Positions 34,003-42,868 of a stretch of DNA of 64,000 nt are shown here, piece by piece. The first letter of the stretch is position 1. Each line of letters starts with the position of its first letter. Below the pieces are notes generated by a model. It worked only from the letters and a program-made list of their open reading frames with translations. It ran no database searches and had not been told where the DNA came from. The stretch comes from Streptomyces sp. NBC_01314 (GTDB taxonomy: Bacteria; Actinomycetota; Actinomycetes; Streptomycetales; Streptomycetaceae). The position numbers and the translations under genes are program-made. Where the stretch lies: NCBI RefSeq assembly GCF_041435215.1, contig NZ_CP108394.1, positions 10,478,001 to 10,542,000 of the forward strand, in the 5' to 3' direction.

Positions 34003-35658
34003 ATGTCCGCGTCGCCGCTCGTGGGGTGGGACGACATCGCCGCCGCCGCGCCGGACGGCCTCGCCGTTCTGGACTGCGTGGGCCGCTTCGTACGGCTGAA
34101 CCCGGCGGCCGTTGCGCTGCTCGAGGCGGACTCGGAGGGTGAGCTGATCGGTGGGCCGTCCCCGTTCACGCCGGCGGAGGGGGGCGGCGCATGCCGGGCC
34201 GGGCTGCTGGAAGCCCGATCGGACGAGCAGGTGGCCCACTGGGAGCCGGCATCCGGACCCCGTCGCGAGTTTGCCTACCGGACCCGTAGTCTGCCGACCG
34301 ACCCGAAGTTCACGGTGGTGTCGTTCCGCGACGTCACCGACGAATGGCATCGGCAGCGCAGGATCGCGGCGATCGCCCGGACGTCGATAGCGCTGGCTTC
34401 GGAAGGCTCGCTCGGCTCGACACTGGACGCCGTGGCCCAGCAGATCGTCCAGGCGGACGGCCTGGCCGGCGTGCAGATCCTCACCCTCGACAGCACCGGC
34501 CGAGAACTGAGGCTGATGGGTTCTGCAGGGCTGCGGCACTGGGACGGGTTCCTCGACCGTCTCCTGGAGTGTCGTGACCGGGGCGCCCGGCTGTGCATGC
34601 TGGACACCCTGAAGGAGCGCAAGCCGATCGTCGTGCCGCACCGATGGGCCCAGATCCTCGAGGATCCCGCCTGGGAACCGCTGCACGCGTACCTCGGGGA
34701 GCTGAACTGGGACTCTTTCGTCAGTGTGCCGCTGATGGCGCGCGGCCGTCCCGAAGGGGTGCTGAACGCGTACTTCGCACCGGGCCAGGAGATCGGCGGC
34801 CGGACACTGGAGTTCCTCGCCGCCATGGCCGAACAGGCCGCCCTCGCCGTCGACCACGCCATGCTGCTCCAGACGGAGCGCGAGGGCGCCCGCCGTAACG
34901 AGCGTCAGCGCCTCGCCCGCGACCTGCACGACTCGATCGTTCAGCAGGTGTTCTCCATCGGCATGCAGGCCAACGCCGTGGGAGTGCTGGGTGCGCGGGG
35001 CGAAGCGGTTTCCGCGGTGGCGGTCCGGAACTTCGCGGACGAAGTCGGGTCCCTGTCGCGGACCGTCCTCGCCGATCTCCGGGCCATGGTGCACGAACTC
35101 CGTCCGTCCGCCTCCCTCCGGCTCGGGCTGGAGGACGCGGTGACCACGCTCGTCAAGAGCACCGAGAACCGGACGGGTCTCAGCATCCGGCTGGAGTGCG
35201 GGCAGGAAGTGGACGCGGTCGAACCCGAACTGGCCGAGGACATGTACCGGATCGTCGCCGAGGCCATCCACAACGTGGTCAAGCACGCGGAGGCCACCAC
35301 CGTCACCATCCGCCTCGGCATACGCGACCACACACTGACCGCCGTGATCCGCGATGACGGCTGCGGATTCGCGGACTCCGGCGGACGACGGGACACGCCG
35401 GACAGCGAAGGGGGCCGAAGGACCGGTCCCCACCGGCACCACGGCTATGGACTGACGACCATGCGCGAAAGGGCGGAGCGATGGGGCGGCACCATGAGGA
35501 TCAGATCCGGCGCGAGGAGCGGCACGACCGTACGGGTCGTCGTACCCCTTCCGGTACGAGTGCCCCAGGCGCCGCCCGCGGACTCGGAGCGCGGCCGGAA
35601 CGCTCCGTCGGCGGTCCCGCTTCCGGAGGCGGAGCACTCCGCCCGGTCCGGGTCCTGA
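34003..35658 (+). CDS. Sensor histidine kinase, NarL-pair type (PAS-GAF-HisKA_3)
   Basis: A 551-residue soluble kinase without membrane segments. A PAS-like domain (residues 5-110; GLAVLDCVGRFVRLNPAAV) is followed by a GAF domain (about 125-285), a HisKA_3 dimerisation helix with RLARDLHDSIVQQVFSIG (phospho-His about 310) and an HATPase with the N box NVVKHAEA and DDGCGF. ATG 34003 has GGAG seven bases upstream, better than ATG 33988. The C-terminal 60 residues are Pro/Arg-rich and are also read in another frame by the response regulator gene. A cytoplasmic sensor suits detection of an intracellular aromatic or redox signal. Confidence 0.9.
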   Translation: MSASPLVGWDDIAAAAPDGLAVLDCVGRFVRLNPAAVALLEADSEGELIGGPSPFTPAEGGGACRAGLLEARSDEQVAHWEPASGPRREFAYRTRSLPTDPKFTVVSFRDVTDEWHRQRRIAAIARTSIALASEGSLGSTLDAVAQQIVQADGLAGVQILTLDSTGRELRLMGSAGLRHWDGFLDRLLECRDRGARLCMLDTLKERKPIVVPHRWAQILEDPAWEPLHAYLGELNWDSFVSVPLMARGRPEGVLNAYFAPGQEIGGRTLEFLAAMAEQAALAVDHAMLLQTEREGARRNERQRLARDLHDSIVQQVFSIGMQANAVGVLGARGEAVSAVAVRNFADEVGSLSRTVLADLRAMVHELRPSASLRLGLEDAVTTLVKSTENRTGLSIRLECGQEVDAVEPELAEDMYRIVAEAIHNVVKHAEATTVTIRLGIRDHTLTAVIRDDGCGFADSGGRRDTPDSEGGRRTGPHRHHGYGLTTMRERAERWGGTMRIRSGARSGTTVRVVVPLPVRVPQAPPADSERGRNAPSAVPLPEAEHSARSGS

Positions 35659-36293
35659 TCGTCGACGACCACGCCGTGGTACGCCGCGGAATCCGCGCCT
35701 ACCTCGAGGTCCTGGACGACATGGAGGTGGCTGCGGAGGCCGCCGACGGCCAGGAGGCGCTCACCAGGCTGGACGCGATGGCCGCGCACCGGGAACTGCC
35801 GGACGTGGTGCTGATCGACCTGCTCATGCCCAGGATGGACGGGGCCACGGCGATCGGAGCGATCAAGCAGCGTCACCCCGGTGTCCGGGTCGTGGTGCTC
35901 ACCAGCTTCGGCGAGATGGAACGCGTCCACGCGGCGCTCGCCCAGGGAGCCGCCGGCTACCTGCTCAAGGACGCCGAAGCGGGTGAGGTGGTAGCCGCGA
36001 TCCGCGCGGCGGCCCGGGGCGAGGTCTTCCTCGACCCCGCGGTGGCCAGGGGACTCACCCAGGAGATCGTTTCGCCACCGACCGGGCTCGCCTCGCTCAC
36101 CGGCCGGGAACGCGACGTCCTCGTCCTGGTCGCCGAAGGACGGTCGAACCAGCAGATCGCCGACGAGCTGGTGATCAGCGAGCGCACCGCCCGCACCCAC
36201 GTGAGCAACGTCCTGCGCAAACTCCGGCTCACCTCCCGGACTCAGGCCGCGCTGCTCGCGGTACGGCAAGGGCTGGTGCCCCCGAAGGGCTGA
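35481..36293 (+). CDS. Response regulator, NarL/LuxR family, overlapping its kinase gene
   Basis: A receiver domain starts at VRVLIVDDHAVVRRG (about residue 56), with the phospho-Asp in VVLIDLLMPRMDG and the switch Lys in LLKDAEAGEV. The C-terminal LuxR helix-turn-helix is LTGRERDVLVLVAEG then IADELVISERTARTHVSNVL. No ATG, GTG or TTG exists in this frame between 35481 and the receiver domain, so the only ordinary start is ATG 35481 with AAAGGG seven bases upstream. That gives 270 residues with a 54-residue Arg/Gly-rich N-terminal extension and a 178-bp overlap with the kinase gene. A non-standard start nearer the receiver would be the alternative. Confidence 0.85.
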   Translation: MGRHHEDQIRREERHDRTGRRTPSGTSAPGAARGLGARPERSVGGPASGGGALRPVRVLIVDDHAVVRRGIRAYLEVLDDMEVAAEAADGQEALTRLDAMAAHRELPDVVLIDLLMPRMDGATAIGAIKQRHPGVRVVVLTSFGEMERVHAALAQGAAGYLLKDAEAGEVVAAIRAAARGEVFLDPAVARGLTQEIVSPPTGLASLTGRERDVLVLVAEGRSNQQIADELVISERTARTHVSNVLRKLRLTSRTQAALLAVRQGLVPPKG

Positions 36294-36433
36294 CCGCTCC
36301 GCCGACCGCGACGGATGTCCCGGACCGGACAGGACAGAGGTCGGCCACAGGTGCCGTCATCAGCGGGATCCTCACGGGCCCCGGCGTTCCTACGCTCAGA
36401 AGGAAGCCGTATCGACCAGCTCAGGAGGACATC

Positions 36434-37345
36434 ATGCTCGACGGCAAAGCCGCCATTGTCACAGGTGCGGGCCGAGGCCTGGGACGTGCCTACGCCCGTG
36501 CCATGGCGGCGGCGGGTGCCTCCGTCGTCGTGAACGACCTGGACGCCGACGTGGCCAAGGAGACGGTGGACCTGATCACGGACGCGGGCGGAGCAGCTGT
36601 CGCGCATGTCGGGGCGGTCGGCGGTTCCGAGTTCGCCGACGGGCTGGTGCGGCGCGCGGTCGACGAGTTCGGCCGGCTCGATGTGATGGTCACCAACGCC
36701 GGTGCGCTGCGTGACAGGACCCTGCGCAACACCACCGACGACGACTTCGACGTCGTCGTCAACAGCCATCTGCGCGGTACGTTCACCTGCGGCCGCGCGG
36801 CGGCGGCCCACTTCCGGGAACAGGGCGAGGGCGGTCGGCTCATCCTGGTGGGATCGCCGGCGGGGCAGCGCGCCAGCTTCGGCCAGACCGCGTACTCGGC
36901 GTCCAAGGGCGCGATCGTCGCGATGACACGCACCTGGGCGCTCGAACTCGCGAAGATCGATGTCACTGTCAACGCCATCGTGCCGACCGCGCTGACCCGC
37001 ATGGTGGCGACCATGCCCCGGGTCGGTGACCTCGTGGCGAAGGTCGACGCGGGGGAGCCCGTTCCCGGCGCCGTCCGGCGGCAGGGTCTGGGATCGCCGG
37101 ACGACGTGGCACCGGTGATCGTGTATCTGGCGTCGAAGGAGTCGGCCCACATCACCGGACAGGCCATCGCGGCGGGGGGCGACCGGATCGCTCTGTGGAC
37201 GCACCCCGGTGAGGTCGAGGAGCGGTTCCGGCAGGACGGCTGGACCGCCGGATCAGTCGCGGAACTCTTCTCCGGCACCTATGCGAACCGGCTTCAGGAC
37301 TTCAGGCCCACGCCCCTCGATCTGGCGGCCTTCGAGGAGGCGTGA
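36434..37345 (+). CDS. Short-chain dehydrogenase/reductase, 303 residues
   Basis: An SDR with TGAGRGLG (about residues 12-19), TNAG and the catalytic S-Y-K set in VGSPAGQRASFGQTAYSASKGA (in residues 141-162). The region is similar to the dehydrogenase part of multifunctional beta-oxidation enzymes (3-hydroxyacyl-CoA dehydrogenase), and the C-terminal tail of about 50 residues beyond the SDR core is unusual. Side-chain shortening of an aryl-CoA, together with the acyl-CoA synthetase, is a possible role. AGGAGG before ATG 36434. Confidence 0.85.
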   Translation: MLDGKAAIVTGAGRGLGRAYARAMAAAGASVVVNDLDADVAKETVDLITDAGGAAVAHVGAVGGSEFADGLVRRAVDEFGRLDVMVTNAGALRDRTLRNTTDDDFDVVVNSHLRGTFTCGRAAAAHFREQGEGGRLILVGSPAGQRASFGQTAYSASKGAIVAMTRTWALELAKIDVTVNAIVPTALTRMVATMPRVGDLVAKVDAGEPVPGAVRRQGLGSPDDVAPVIVYLASKESAHITGQAIAAGGDRIALWTHPGEVEERFRQDGWTAGSVAELFSGTYANRLQDFRPTPLDLAAFEEA

Positions 37346-37398
37346 CGCGCACGCGGCCCCTCGACGGCCCTCAGGTCCGTGCAGGGGGCGGTGGCTCC

Positions 37399-38190
37399 TC
37401 AGGCCTGCGGCACCGCGGCGACGCGGGCGAAATCCGCGCTGATGTCTCCCGCCGTCTGCAACAGCGGTGGCAGATGCTCCTCGACAAGTCGCTCTACCGA
37501 TGTCTCGGCCGCGTGACAGTTGACATTGAGCGCCGCGATGACCTGGCCGGAGCCGTCACGCAGCGGGGCCGCGACCGACCGGATACCGGGCGCCAACTGC
37601 TGGTCCGTCAGCGCCCATCCCCGTGCTCGCACCTCGCGCAGGGCCGCGTCACGTTCGCCGAGGTCGGGCTGCCAGCACGGCGTCAGCCCCGAGCGGGAAG
37701 GCTCGGCGAGCACCTGCTTCAGCTCATCGGCCCGCAAGGCTGCCAGCAGTACCTTTCCCAGAGAGGTCTGCAGAGCCGGAAACCGTGTTCCGATCTGCAC
37801 CGACAGGGTCACGAGCTTGGGGACAGCCACCCGGGCCACATAGATGATGTCCGATCCGTCCAGCTGAGCCACGGAGCACGACTCGCCGGTTCGCTCCACC
37901 AGGCGCTCCATATGGGGCCGCGCGATGTCCCACAGACCCATGGAGCGTACGTAGGCGACCCCGAGTTCGAGCACCCTGGGGGTCAGCGCGAACCCCGCCT
38001 CACACGAGCGGACATAGCCCAGTTCCTCCAGGGTCAGCAGAATCCTGCGGGCGGTCGGCCTGGCGAGCCCGGTGGCGCCGGCGACCTGAGCCAGTGACAT
38101 CTGTGGCTGCCCGGGTGGGAACGCGGCAATGACCTCAAGCCCTCGGGCCAGTGCCTCGATGAAATCCGGTCCTGCTCCCTGGCGTGGCAC
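37399..38190 (-). CDS. IclR-family regulator, PcaR/PobR-like
   Basis: A 263-residue IclR protein not closely related to the pair at 4962-6790. N-terminal FIEALARGLEVIAAF and helix-turn-helix VAGATGLARPTARRILLTL; effector domain with SCSVAQLDGSDIIYVARV, the form seen in the PcaR/PcaU/PobR group that senses protocatechuate or 4-hydroxybenzoate. It is divergent from the aldehyde dehydrogenase at 38475; the space between carries a TGTCCG-N5-CGGACA dyad and a second, degenerate copy. Confidence 0.9.
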   Translation of the reverse strand: MPRQGAGPDFIEALARGLEVIAAFPPGQPQMSLAQVAGATGLARPTARRILLTLEELGYVRSCEAGFALTPRVLELGVAYVRSMGLWDIARPHMERLVERTGESCSVAQLDGSDIIYVARVAVPKLVTLSVQIGTRFPALQTSLGKVLLAALRADELKQVLAEPSRSGLTPCWQPDLGERDAALREVRARGWALTDQQLAPGIRSVAAPLRDGSGQVIAALNVNCHAAETSVERLVEEHLPPLLQTAGDISADFARVAAVPQA

Positions 38191-38242
38191 GTGACTCCTC
38201 GGCTGCGGTCGAGCTATGGGTTCGCACGGTCAGCCTAACGTG

Positions 38243-38355
38243 TGTCCGTGATGCGGACAGGAGTCCAGGCGAGACTTCCGCAGTGAAGGGGTTGACACCG
38301 ACAGCCTCCGAAGTGACGCTGACCTCACACTGTCCGCCATACGGATGATTGTCCG
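38243..38355. promoter_or_regulatory. Repeated TGTCCG operator sites in IclR/dehydrogenase promoter
   Basis: Site 1 is TGTCCG-TGATG-CGGACA at 38243-38259, perfect over 6+6 bp. Site 2 at 38331-38347 is TGTCCG-CCATA-CGGATG with the same 5-bp spacing and two mismatches, and a third half-site TGTCCG follows at 38350-38355. They sit in the 284-bp gap between the divergent IclR and aldehyde dehydrogenase genes. Confidence 0.6.
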
Positions 38356-38474
38356 CTAGGCGTCATAGGCCCTTCTTTCTCGCGCTTCTTGGTCATCCCG
38401 TCCTGCACGCTGAGTGGCAGGGAACGGCGCAGAGGCACGGAGCGGTGGGGCACACCTGATCCTTGGAGAGTCGC

Positions 38475-39956
38475 ATGTCCGAAAGAATCCAAACAACACC
38501 GGCGGAGACCTGGGCGGCACCTGTCCGGACCGGACTGCTCATCGACGGCAAGACCGTCGAGACCGACGACTGGACAGCCGTCCACAACCCCGCGGCCCCT
38601 GATCAGATCGTCGGTCATGCCGCCGCGGCCAGTGTTGAGCAGGCCCGGGCGGCGGTAGCCGCCGCGGACGCGGCGTTCCCGAGCTGGGCAGCGATGCCCG
38701 CGCGCCGGCGAGCGGAGATCATCGGCCAGGCGCTCACCCTCCTCGACGGCAGTGAGGCCGAGCGGGCGGCCCTGATGACCCGGGAGAACGGCAAGATCTC
38801 CTTCGAGAGCCAGGTGGAGATGGGGGTCTTCGTCGCACGCACCCGGGCGGCGATCGACCTGGCCGACTCCCTCGACCAGGTACGACGCCTCGACGGCCCG
38901 CCGCTGACCTCGCACATCCATCGGCTCCCCACGGGCGTGGTCACCGTCATCGTGCCGTTCAACTGGCCGATCGCCATCCTCGGGGCGAGCCTGCCGTACG
39001 CGCTGCTCGCCGGGAACACGGCCGTGGTCAAGCCCCCGCCCACCGTGCCGCTGGCCATGGTGCGCACGCTGGAGCTGTTCGCCGCGGGGCTCCCGGCGGG
39101 GGTGCTGAACGTCGTGACGGGCAGCAACGACGCGGTCGCCCCACTGCTCACCGACCCTCGTGTCCGAAAGATCGTCTTCACTGGTAGCACGGCCGCCGGC
39201 AAGCACATCATGGCGGCCGCCGCACAGAACCTCGCCTCGGTGACGCTCGAACTCGGCGGCAACGACCCCGCGATCGTCCTCGACGACGCCGTACTCGACC
39301 AGGAGCACATCGGACGGCTCGTCCAGGGCGCCTTCCTGACCAGCGGCCAGGTCTGCATGGCGGTCAAACGGGTGTACGTCCATCGCTCCCGCTACGACGA
39401 GCTCGTCGACGCGCTGACCTCCGCCCTCGACACCCATTGCGTGGGCGCGGGAACCGATCCCGCCTCGACCATGGGCCCGCTCAACAGCGCCGCCCAGCGC
39501 GACAAGGTCACCGCCATGCTGGCCGAGGCGGCCGACGCCGGAGCCGAGGTGCGCGAACTGGGCGCCCTGGCCCCCGGCGCCGCCACCTCCGCGGGCCACT
39601 TCCTGCGTCCCGCACTCGTCCTCGACCCCGACCCCCGCTTGCGGACCGTCACCGAGGAGCAGTTCGGCCCCGCCCTGCCGATCCTGCCTTTCGACGACGT
39701 CGATTCCGTGGTGGACCGGGTCAACAACGACTGGTCGGGACTGTGTTCCTCGGTCTGGAGCGGCGATCCCGCCCAGGCGGGCAGGATCGCGGAAAGGCTG
39801 CGTACCGGCACCACCTGGATCAACCACGCCAACGCCGTCGCGTGCGACGACCGGGCTCCCTTCGGCGGCTTCCGTCAGAGTGGCATCGGACGGGAGATGG
39901 GCTCGGAGGGCCTGCTCTCCTTCACCGAAGCGCACACCATCACGACGCACGGATAG
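38475..39956 (+). CDS. Aldehyde dehydrogenase (aromatic aldehyde type)
   Basis: A 493-residue dehydrogenase. IVPFNWPIAI cofactor site, FTGSTAAGKH, catalytic Glu in LELGGNDP (about residue 263) and catalytic Cys in SGQVCMAVKR (about 297). The SGQVCMA-KR context resembles the group that includes salicylaldehyde/vanillin-like dehydrogenases and DhaS-type enzymes. ATG 38475 has GGAGAG upstream; TTG 38463 is also in frame. A vanillin- or syringaldehyde-oxidising step ahead of O-demethylation would fit the cluster. Confidence 0.9.
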   Translation: MSERIQTTPAETWAAPVRTGLLIDGKTVETDDWTAVHNPAAPDQIVGHAAAASVEQARAAVAAADAAFPSWAAMPARRRAEIIGQALTLLDGSEAERAALMTRENGKISFESQVEMGVFVARTRAAIDLADSLDQVRRLDGPPLTSHIHRLPTGVVTVIVPFNWPIAILGASLPYALLAGNTAVVKPPPTVPLAMVRTLELFAAGLPAGVLNVVTGSNDAVAPLLTDPRVRKIVFTGSTAAGKHIMAAAAQNLASVTLELGGNDPAIVLDDAVLDQEHIGRLVQGAFLTSGQVCMAVKRVYVHRSRYDELVDALTSALDTHCVGAGTDPASTMGPLNSAAQRDKVTAMLAEAADAGAEVRELGALAPGAATSAGHFLRPALVLDPDPRLRTVTEEQFGPALPILPFDDVDSVVDRVNNDWSGLCSSVWSGDPAQAGRIAERLRTGTTWINHANAVACDDRAPFGGFRQSGIGREMGSEGLLSFTEAHTITTHG

Positions 39957-39965
39957 AAACGGCGA

Positions 39966-40012
39966 GTGCGGCTGTACCCCGCCGGCCTTGAGTGGGCGGG
40001 GTGCAGCCGCAC
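39966..40012 (+). terminator. Long hairpin after the aldehyde dehydrogenase
   Basis: Arms 39966-39983 and 39995-40012 pair over 18 bp with one wobble and an 11-nt loop, starting 9 bp after the stop codon. A second, smaller hairpin (40035-40042 with 40058-40065) follows. Confidence 0.75.
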
Positions 40013-40095
40013 TCCGGCCGTACGTCAGAGCAACGGACCCCGCCCGCTTCGAACGGACGGGGTCCAGCCGTACTCCGGCCGTACGTCACACCAAC
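39974..40095. repeat. Two tandem copies of a 61-bp hairpin unit
   Basis: ACTCCGGCCGTACGTCA occurs at 40011-40027 and again at 40072-40088, exactly 61 bp later, and the hairpin-forming parts before each copy (CCCCGCC...GGCGGGGT and CCCCGCC...GACGGGGT) also correspond. The unit is therefore duplicated in tandem. The second copy runs into the 3' end of the minus-strand gene at 40086. Confidence 0.6.
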
Positions 40096-41030
40096 GGCAC
40101 GGACACCGCGTTGTAAGGGGTGTTCTCGTCCCGGTCCGGGGTGGTGAAGCGGGAGTTGGGCAGGTAGAGCCGACCCTTGTACGCGGCGGCCGTGGTGGGC
40201 AGGTCGAAGCGGTCGTCCCTGATCACCCCGATCGCGGTGCCCCTTGTGCCCGACCGGTTGAGCCGGATCACGTCCACCTGGTTGGGGTTGGGCTGGACCA
40301 CGTAGAGAGTGCGGCCGATGAGCACCAGCCCGTCGCCGCTGGGCAGCGCCGTGTCACCCAGGTCCACCTTGCGGGCCACGCCGGTGCGGGGGTTGACGCG
40401 CATCAGTGAGCCGCCGTCCGCGGCCGCGTTGGTGACGAGCAGGGCGCTGCCGTCGGGGGTGAGCGAGATGCCGTTGGACGTGAAACCGGACTGCACCCAG
40501 TCACCGCTCAGCGTGAGGCTCTCCGGGGCGCCGATGCGGCCCTGCCTGCCCAGGGGCAGCTTGAACAGCTGTGCGCTGAACGACTCGGTGAACCAGGCGG
40601 CGTCGCGGGTGAGCAGGACGTCGTTGACGAAACTGTTCTCTCCGGCGACCACGTGGTTGGCGAGCAGCGCACCACTGTGGGCGTCGACGACCCGCAGTTC
40701 ACCACTGCTGCCGCCGGCCAGGAACAGCCGGCCCCAGGAGTCGACCTTCAGGCCGACCGTCATGCGCCCCAGGCCGCGGTGGGCGACCTTGCCCTTGCCG
40801 CTCGCGAGGTTCACCCGGTACACGCCGCCGGTGGCGATCGATCCGAAGTAGGCGTACGGCCCGGAGCCGATCGTGACTCCCTCCGGCCCCCACCCGTTGG
40901 GCAGCGAGAACTCCATGGGCCAGGACCTGGCGGTGCCCGGGGCGGCCTGTGCCGCACCACCGATCAGGGCCGTCGCTCCCAGGGCGATGCCCGCGCCGAG
41001 AAGCTGCCTGCGTGCGAGAGAACTTGTCAT
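40086..41030 (-). CDS. Tat-exported beta-propeller (SMP-30/lactonase-like) protein
   Basis: A 314-residue protein with a twin-arginine-like N-terminus (SLARRQLLGAGIALGATALIG) and an AQA/A cleavage site near residue 33. The mature part has repeated WD-like blades (GPEGVTIGSGPYAYFGS, GLKVDSWGRLFLAGG, NGISLTPDGSALLVTN) typical of six-bladed SMP-30/gluconolactonase or Ca2+-dependent lactonase folds. Start ATG 41030 is preceded by AGGA; the frame is open eight codons further. An extracytoplasmic sugar or lactone hydrolase, or a binding protein; the family is often uncharacterised. Confidence 0.78.
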   Translation of the reverse strand: MTSSLARRQLLGAGIALGATALIGGAAQAAPGTARSWPMEFSLPNGWGPEGVTIGSGPYAYFGSIATGGVYRVNLASGKGKVAHRGLGRMTVGLKVDSWGRLFLAGGSSGELRVVDAHSGALLANHVVAGENSFVNDVLLTRDAAWFTESFSAQLFKLPLGRQGRIGAPESLTLSGDWVQSGFTSNGISLTPDGSALLVTNAAADGGSLMRVNPRTGVARKVDLGDTALPSGDGLVLIGRTLYVVQPNPNQVDVIRLNRSGTRGTAIGVIRDDRFDLPTTAAAYKGRLYLPNSRFTTPDRDENTPYNAVSVPLV

Positions 41031-41054
41031 CGATCGTCCTTCCACGGAAAACAA

Positions 41055-41398
41055 GACGGGCCGTGCCGGTCCGGCTGGGCTCCTGGATCAATTTTTGAGA
41101 GTTCAAATACCTGTGCACAGCGACGAATGTCCTGACTCTCCTCGGGCCATCGGACGGAAAGCTGCCGGGCCGGTGGGAGCACGGACCGCGAAGGCGCGCC
41201 ACTCGACACCAGACCGACCTCGCAAGGCCGAACGTCGCGCACGAGATACGTCATTCGTCCTTACTTCCAGCGCTCGCCTCCCGGCTCTCTGTCCAGGCCG
41301 TCACCGCTGGGCCATCATCCGAAAACCGGCCGGTCGCAGTGGCGCGACCGGCGTGAGTACGGTGACGGCTTCGCGCCGCACCGGGAAGGCGAGCGGGC
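41055..41398. promoter_or_regulatory. Divergent promoter region, propeller / aldehyde dehydrogenase
   Basis: No gene. An AT-rich patch (TTTTTGAGAGTTCAAATACC, 41092-41111) should hold the minus-strand promoter (TTGAAC on the minus strand). TACGTCATTCG at 41247-41257 is an exact inverted copy of the 11-mer at 33824-33834. Confidence 0.4.
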
Positions 41399-42859
41399 AT
41401 GAGCGTGCAGCGACCGCACATCGAACCGGGCAGGCTGTTCATCGGCGGAGAGTGGCGGGACGCGGAGTCCAAGGAACGGCGCGACGTCATCGACCCGTCC
41501 ACCGGCAGAGTCGTCACCACGGTTGCGGAGGCCGACGGGGCGGATGTCGCCGCCGCGGTGGCCGCCGCCCGCGAGGCCTTCGACGCGGGGCCCTGGCCCC
41601 GGACACCGGCCCGCGAGCGCGCCCGCGTGCTGCACCGGGCGGCCGATCTGGTGCGTGAACGGGCGGACGAGCTCGCCGCTGTCGAGAGCCTCGACGTCGG
41701 CAAGCCCGTCTCGTTCAGCCGGGGGGTGGACGTGGAGACCGTGGCCGAGACGTACGAGTACTACTCGGCGCTGGCGCAGAGCCTCGACGGAGCCACGCGG
41801 CAGGTCGCCATACCCGCCCACGCCTACACCCGCAGGGAGCCCATCGGCGTGGTGGGAGCGATCACCCCGTTCAACTTCCCGTTGATCCTGAGCACGTCGA
41901 AGTTCGCCCCCGCCCTGGCGGCCGGCAACACCATCGTCCACAAACCGGCCGACGAGACCCCCCTCAGCGCGCTGCTGATGGCAGAGATCCTCGCCGACGC
42001 CGGCGTTCCCGCGGGTGTGGTGAACGTCGTCACCGGCAGCGGCCCCGTCCTGGGTGAGGCACTGCTGCGTCAACCGGGCGTCGACAAGATCGCCTTCACA
42101 GGGTCGACGAGGGTCGGCCGCCTGGTGGCGAGCACGGCCGGCGAGCAACTCAAGCCCGTCACTATGGAGTTGGGTGGCAACGCGCCGCACATCGTCTTCG
42201 AGGACGCCGACGTCGGGAAAGCGATCGGCGCGATCATCAAGGCCTTCGTCTTCAACACCGGACAGTTCTGCATGGGCGGACCCCGGCTGCTGGTCCACCG
42301 GTCCCTGTACGACACCACGCTGGGCATCCTCGCCGACGCGGTTCCGGCGGTCCCCGTCGGCGACCCCTTCGACCCGGCCACCGTCGTCGGGCCGATGGCC
42401 GGCGAGCGGCACGTGGAGAACGTCGAGCGCTTCGTGAAAGCGGCCGTCGAGGACGGCGGCCGCATCGTCGTCGGCGGTGAGCGCTTGGAACTCAACGGCG
42501 GTTACTACTTCAAGCCCACCGTCATCGCCGGCCTGGACAACGACGCCCGCACCGTCCAGGAGGAGATCTTCGGCCCGGTGCTGACGGTTCAGCCCTTCGA
42601 CACCGAGGAAGAGGCGATCGCGCTGGCGAACAGCACGCCGTACGGACTCGCCGCCGGTCTGCAGACTTCCGACCTGGCGCGCGCCCATCGGGTCGCCGCG
42701 CGACTGGATGCCGGCATCGTCTGGGTCAACGACTGGGCCATGCTCGATCCCGCCGTGCCCTTCGGCGGCGTCAAGCAGTCCGGCTACGGACGCGAATCCG
42801 GGCCGGAGGCGCTGCAGGCGTACACGAGGACCAAGTCGGTCGTTATTTCCCTCGTCTGA
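41399..42859 (+). CDS. Aldehyde dehydrogenase
   Basis: A 486-residue enzyme with ITPFNFPLIL, AFTGSTRVG, catalytic Glu in MELGGNAP (about residue 259) and catalytic Cys in TGQFCMGGPR (about 292). It differs from the three other aldehyde dehydrogenases of the window in the residues around the cysteine, so they are not recent duplicates. AAGGCGAGCGG precedes the ATG. Last gene of the aromatic region, ended by three consecutive hairpins. Confidence 0.9.
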   Translation: MSVQRPHIEPGRLFIGGEWRDAESKERRDVIDPSTGRVVTTVAEADGADVAAAVAAAREAFDAGPWPRTPARERARVLHRAADLVRERADELAAVESLDVGKPVSFSRGVDVETVAETYEYYSALAQSLDGATRQVAIPAHAYTRREPIGVVGAITPFNFPLILSTSKFAPALAAGNTIVHKPADETPLSALLMAEILADAGVPAGVVNVVTGSGPVLGEALLRQPGVDKIAFTGSTRVGRLVASTAGEQLKPVTMELGGNAPHIVFEDADVGKAIGAIIKAFVFNTGQFCMGGPRLLVHRSLYDTTLGILADAVPAVPVGDPFDPATVVGPMAGERHVENVERFVKAAVEDGGRIVVGGERLELNGGYYFKPTVIAGLDNDARTVQEEIFGPVLTVQPFDTEEEAIALANSTPYGLAAGLQTSDLARAHRVAARLDAGIVWVNDWAMLDPAVPFGGVKQSGYGRESGPEALQAYTRTKSVVISLV

Positions 42860-42868
42860 CCCCTCGAC

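Noticed and set aside
39966..40095. CRISPR-like array
   Set aside because: Only two units with hairpins and no variable spacers; a duplicated terminator explains it.
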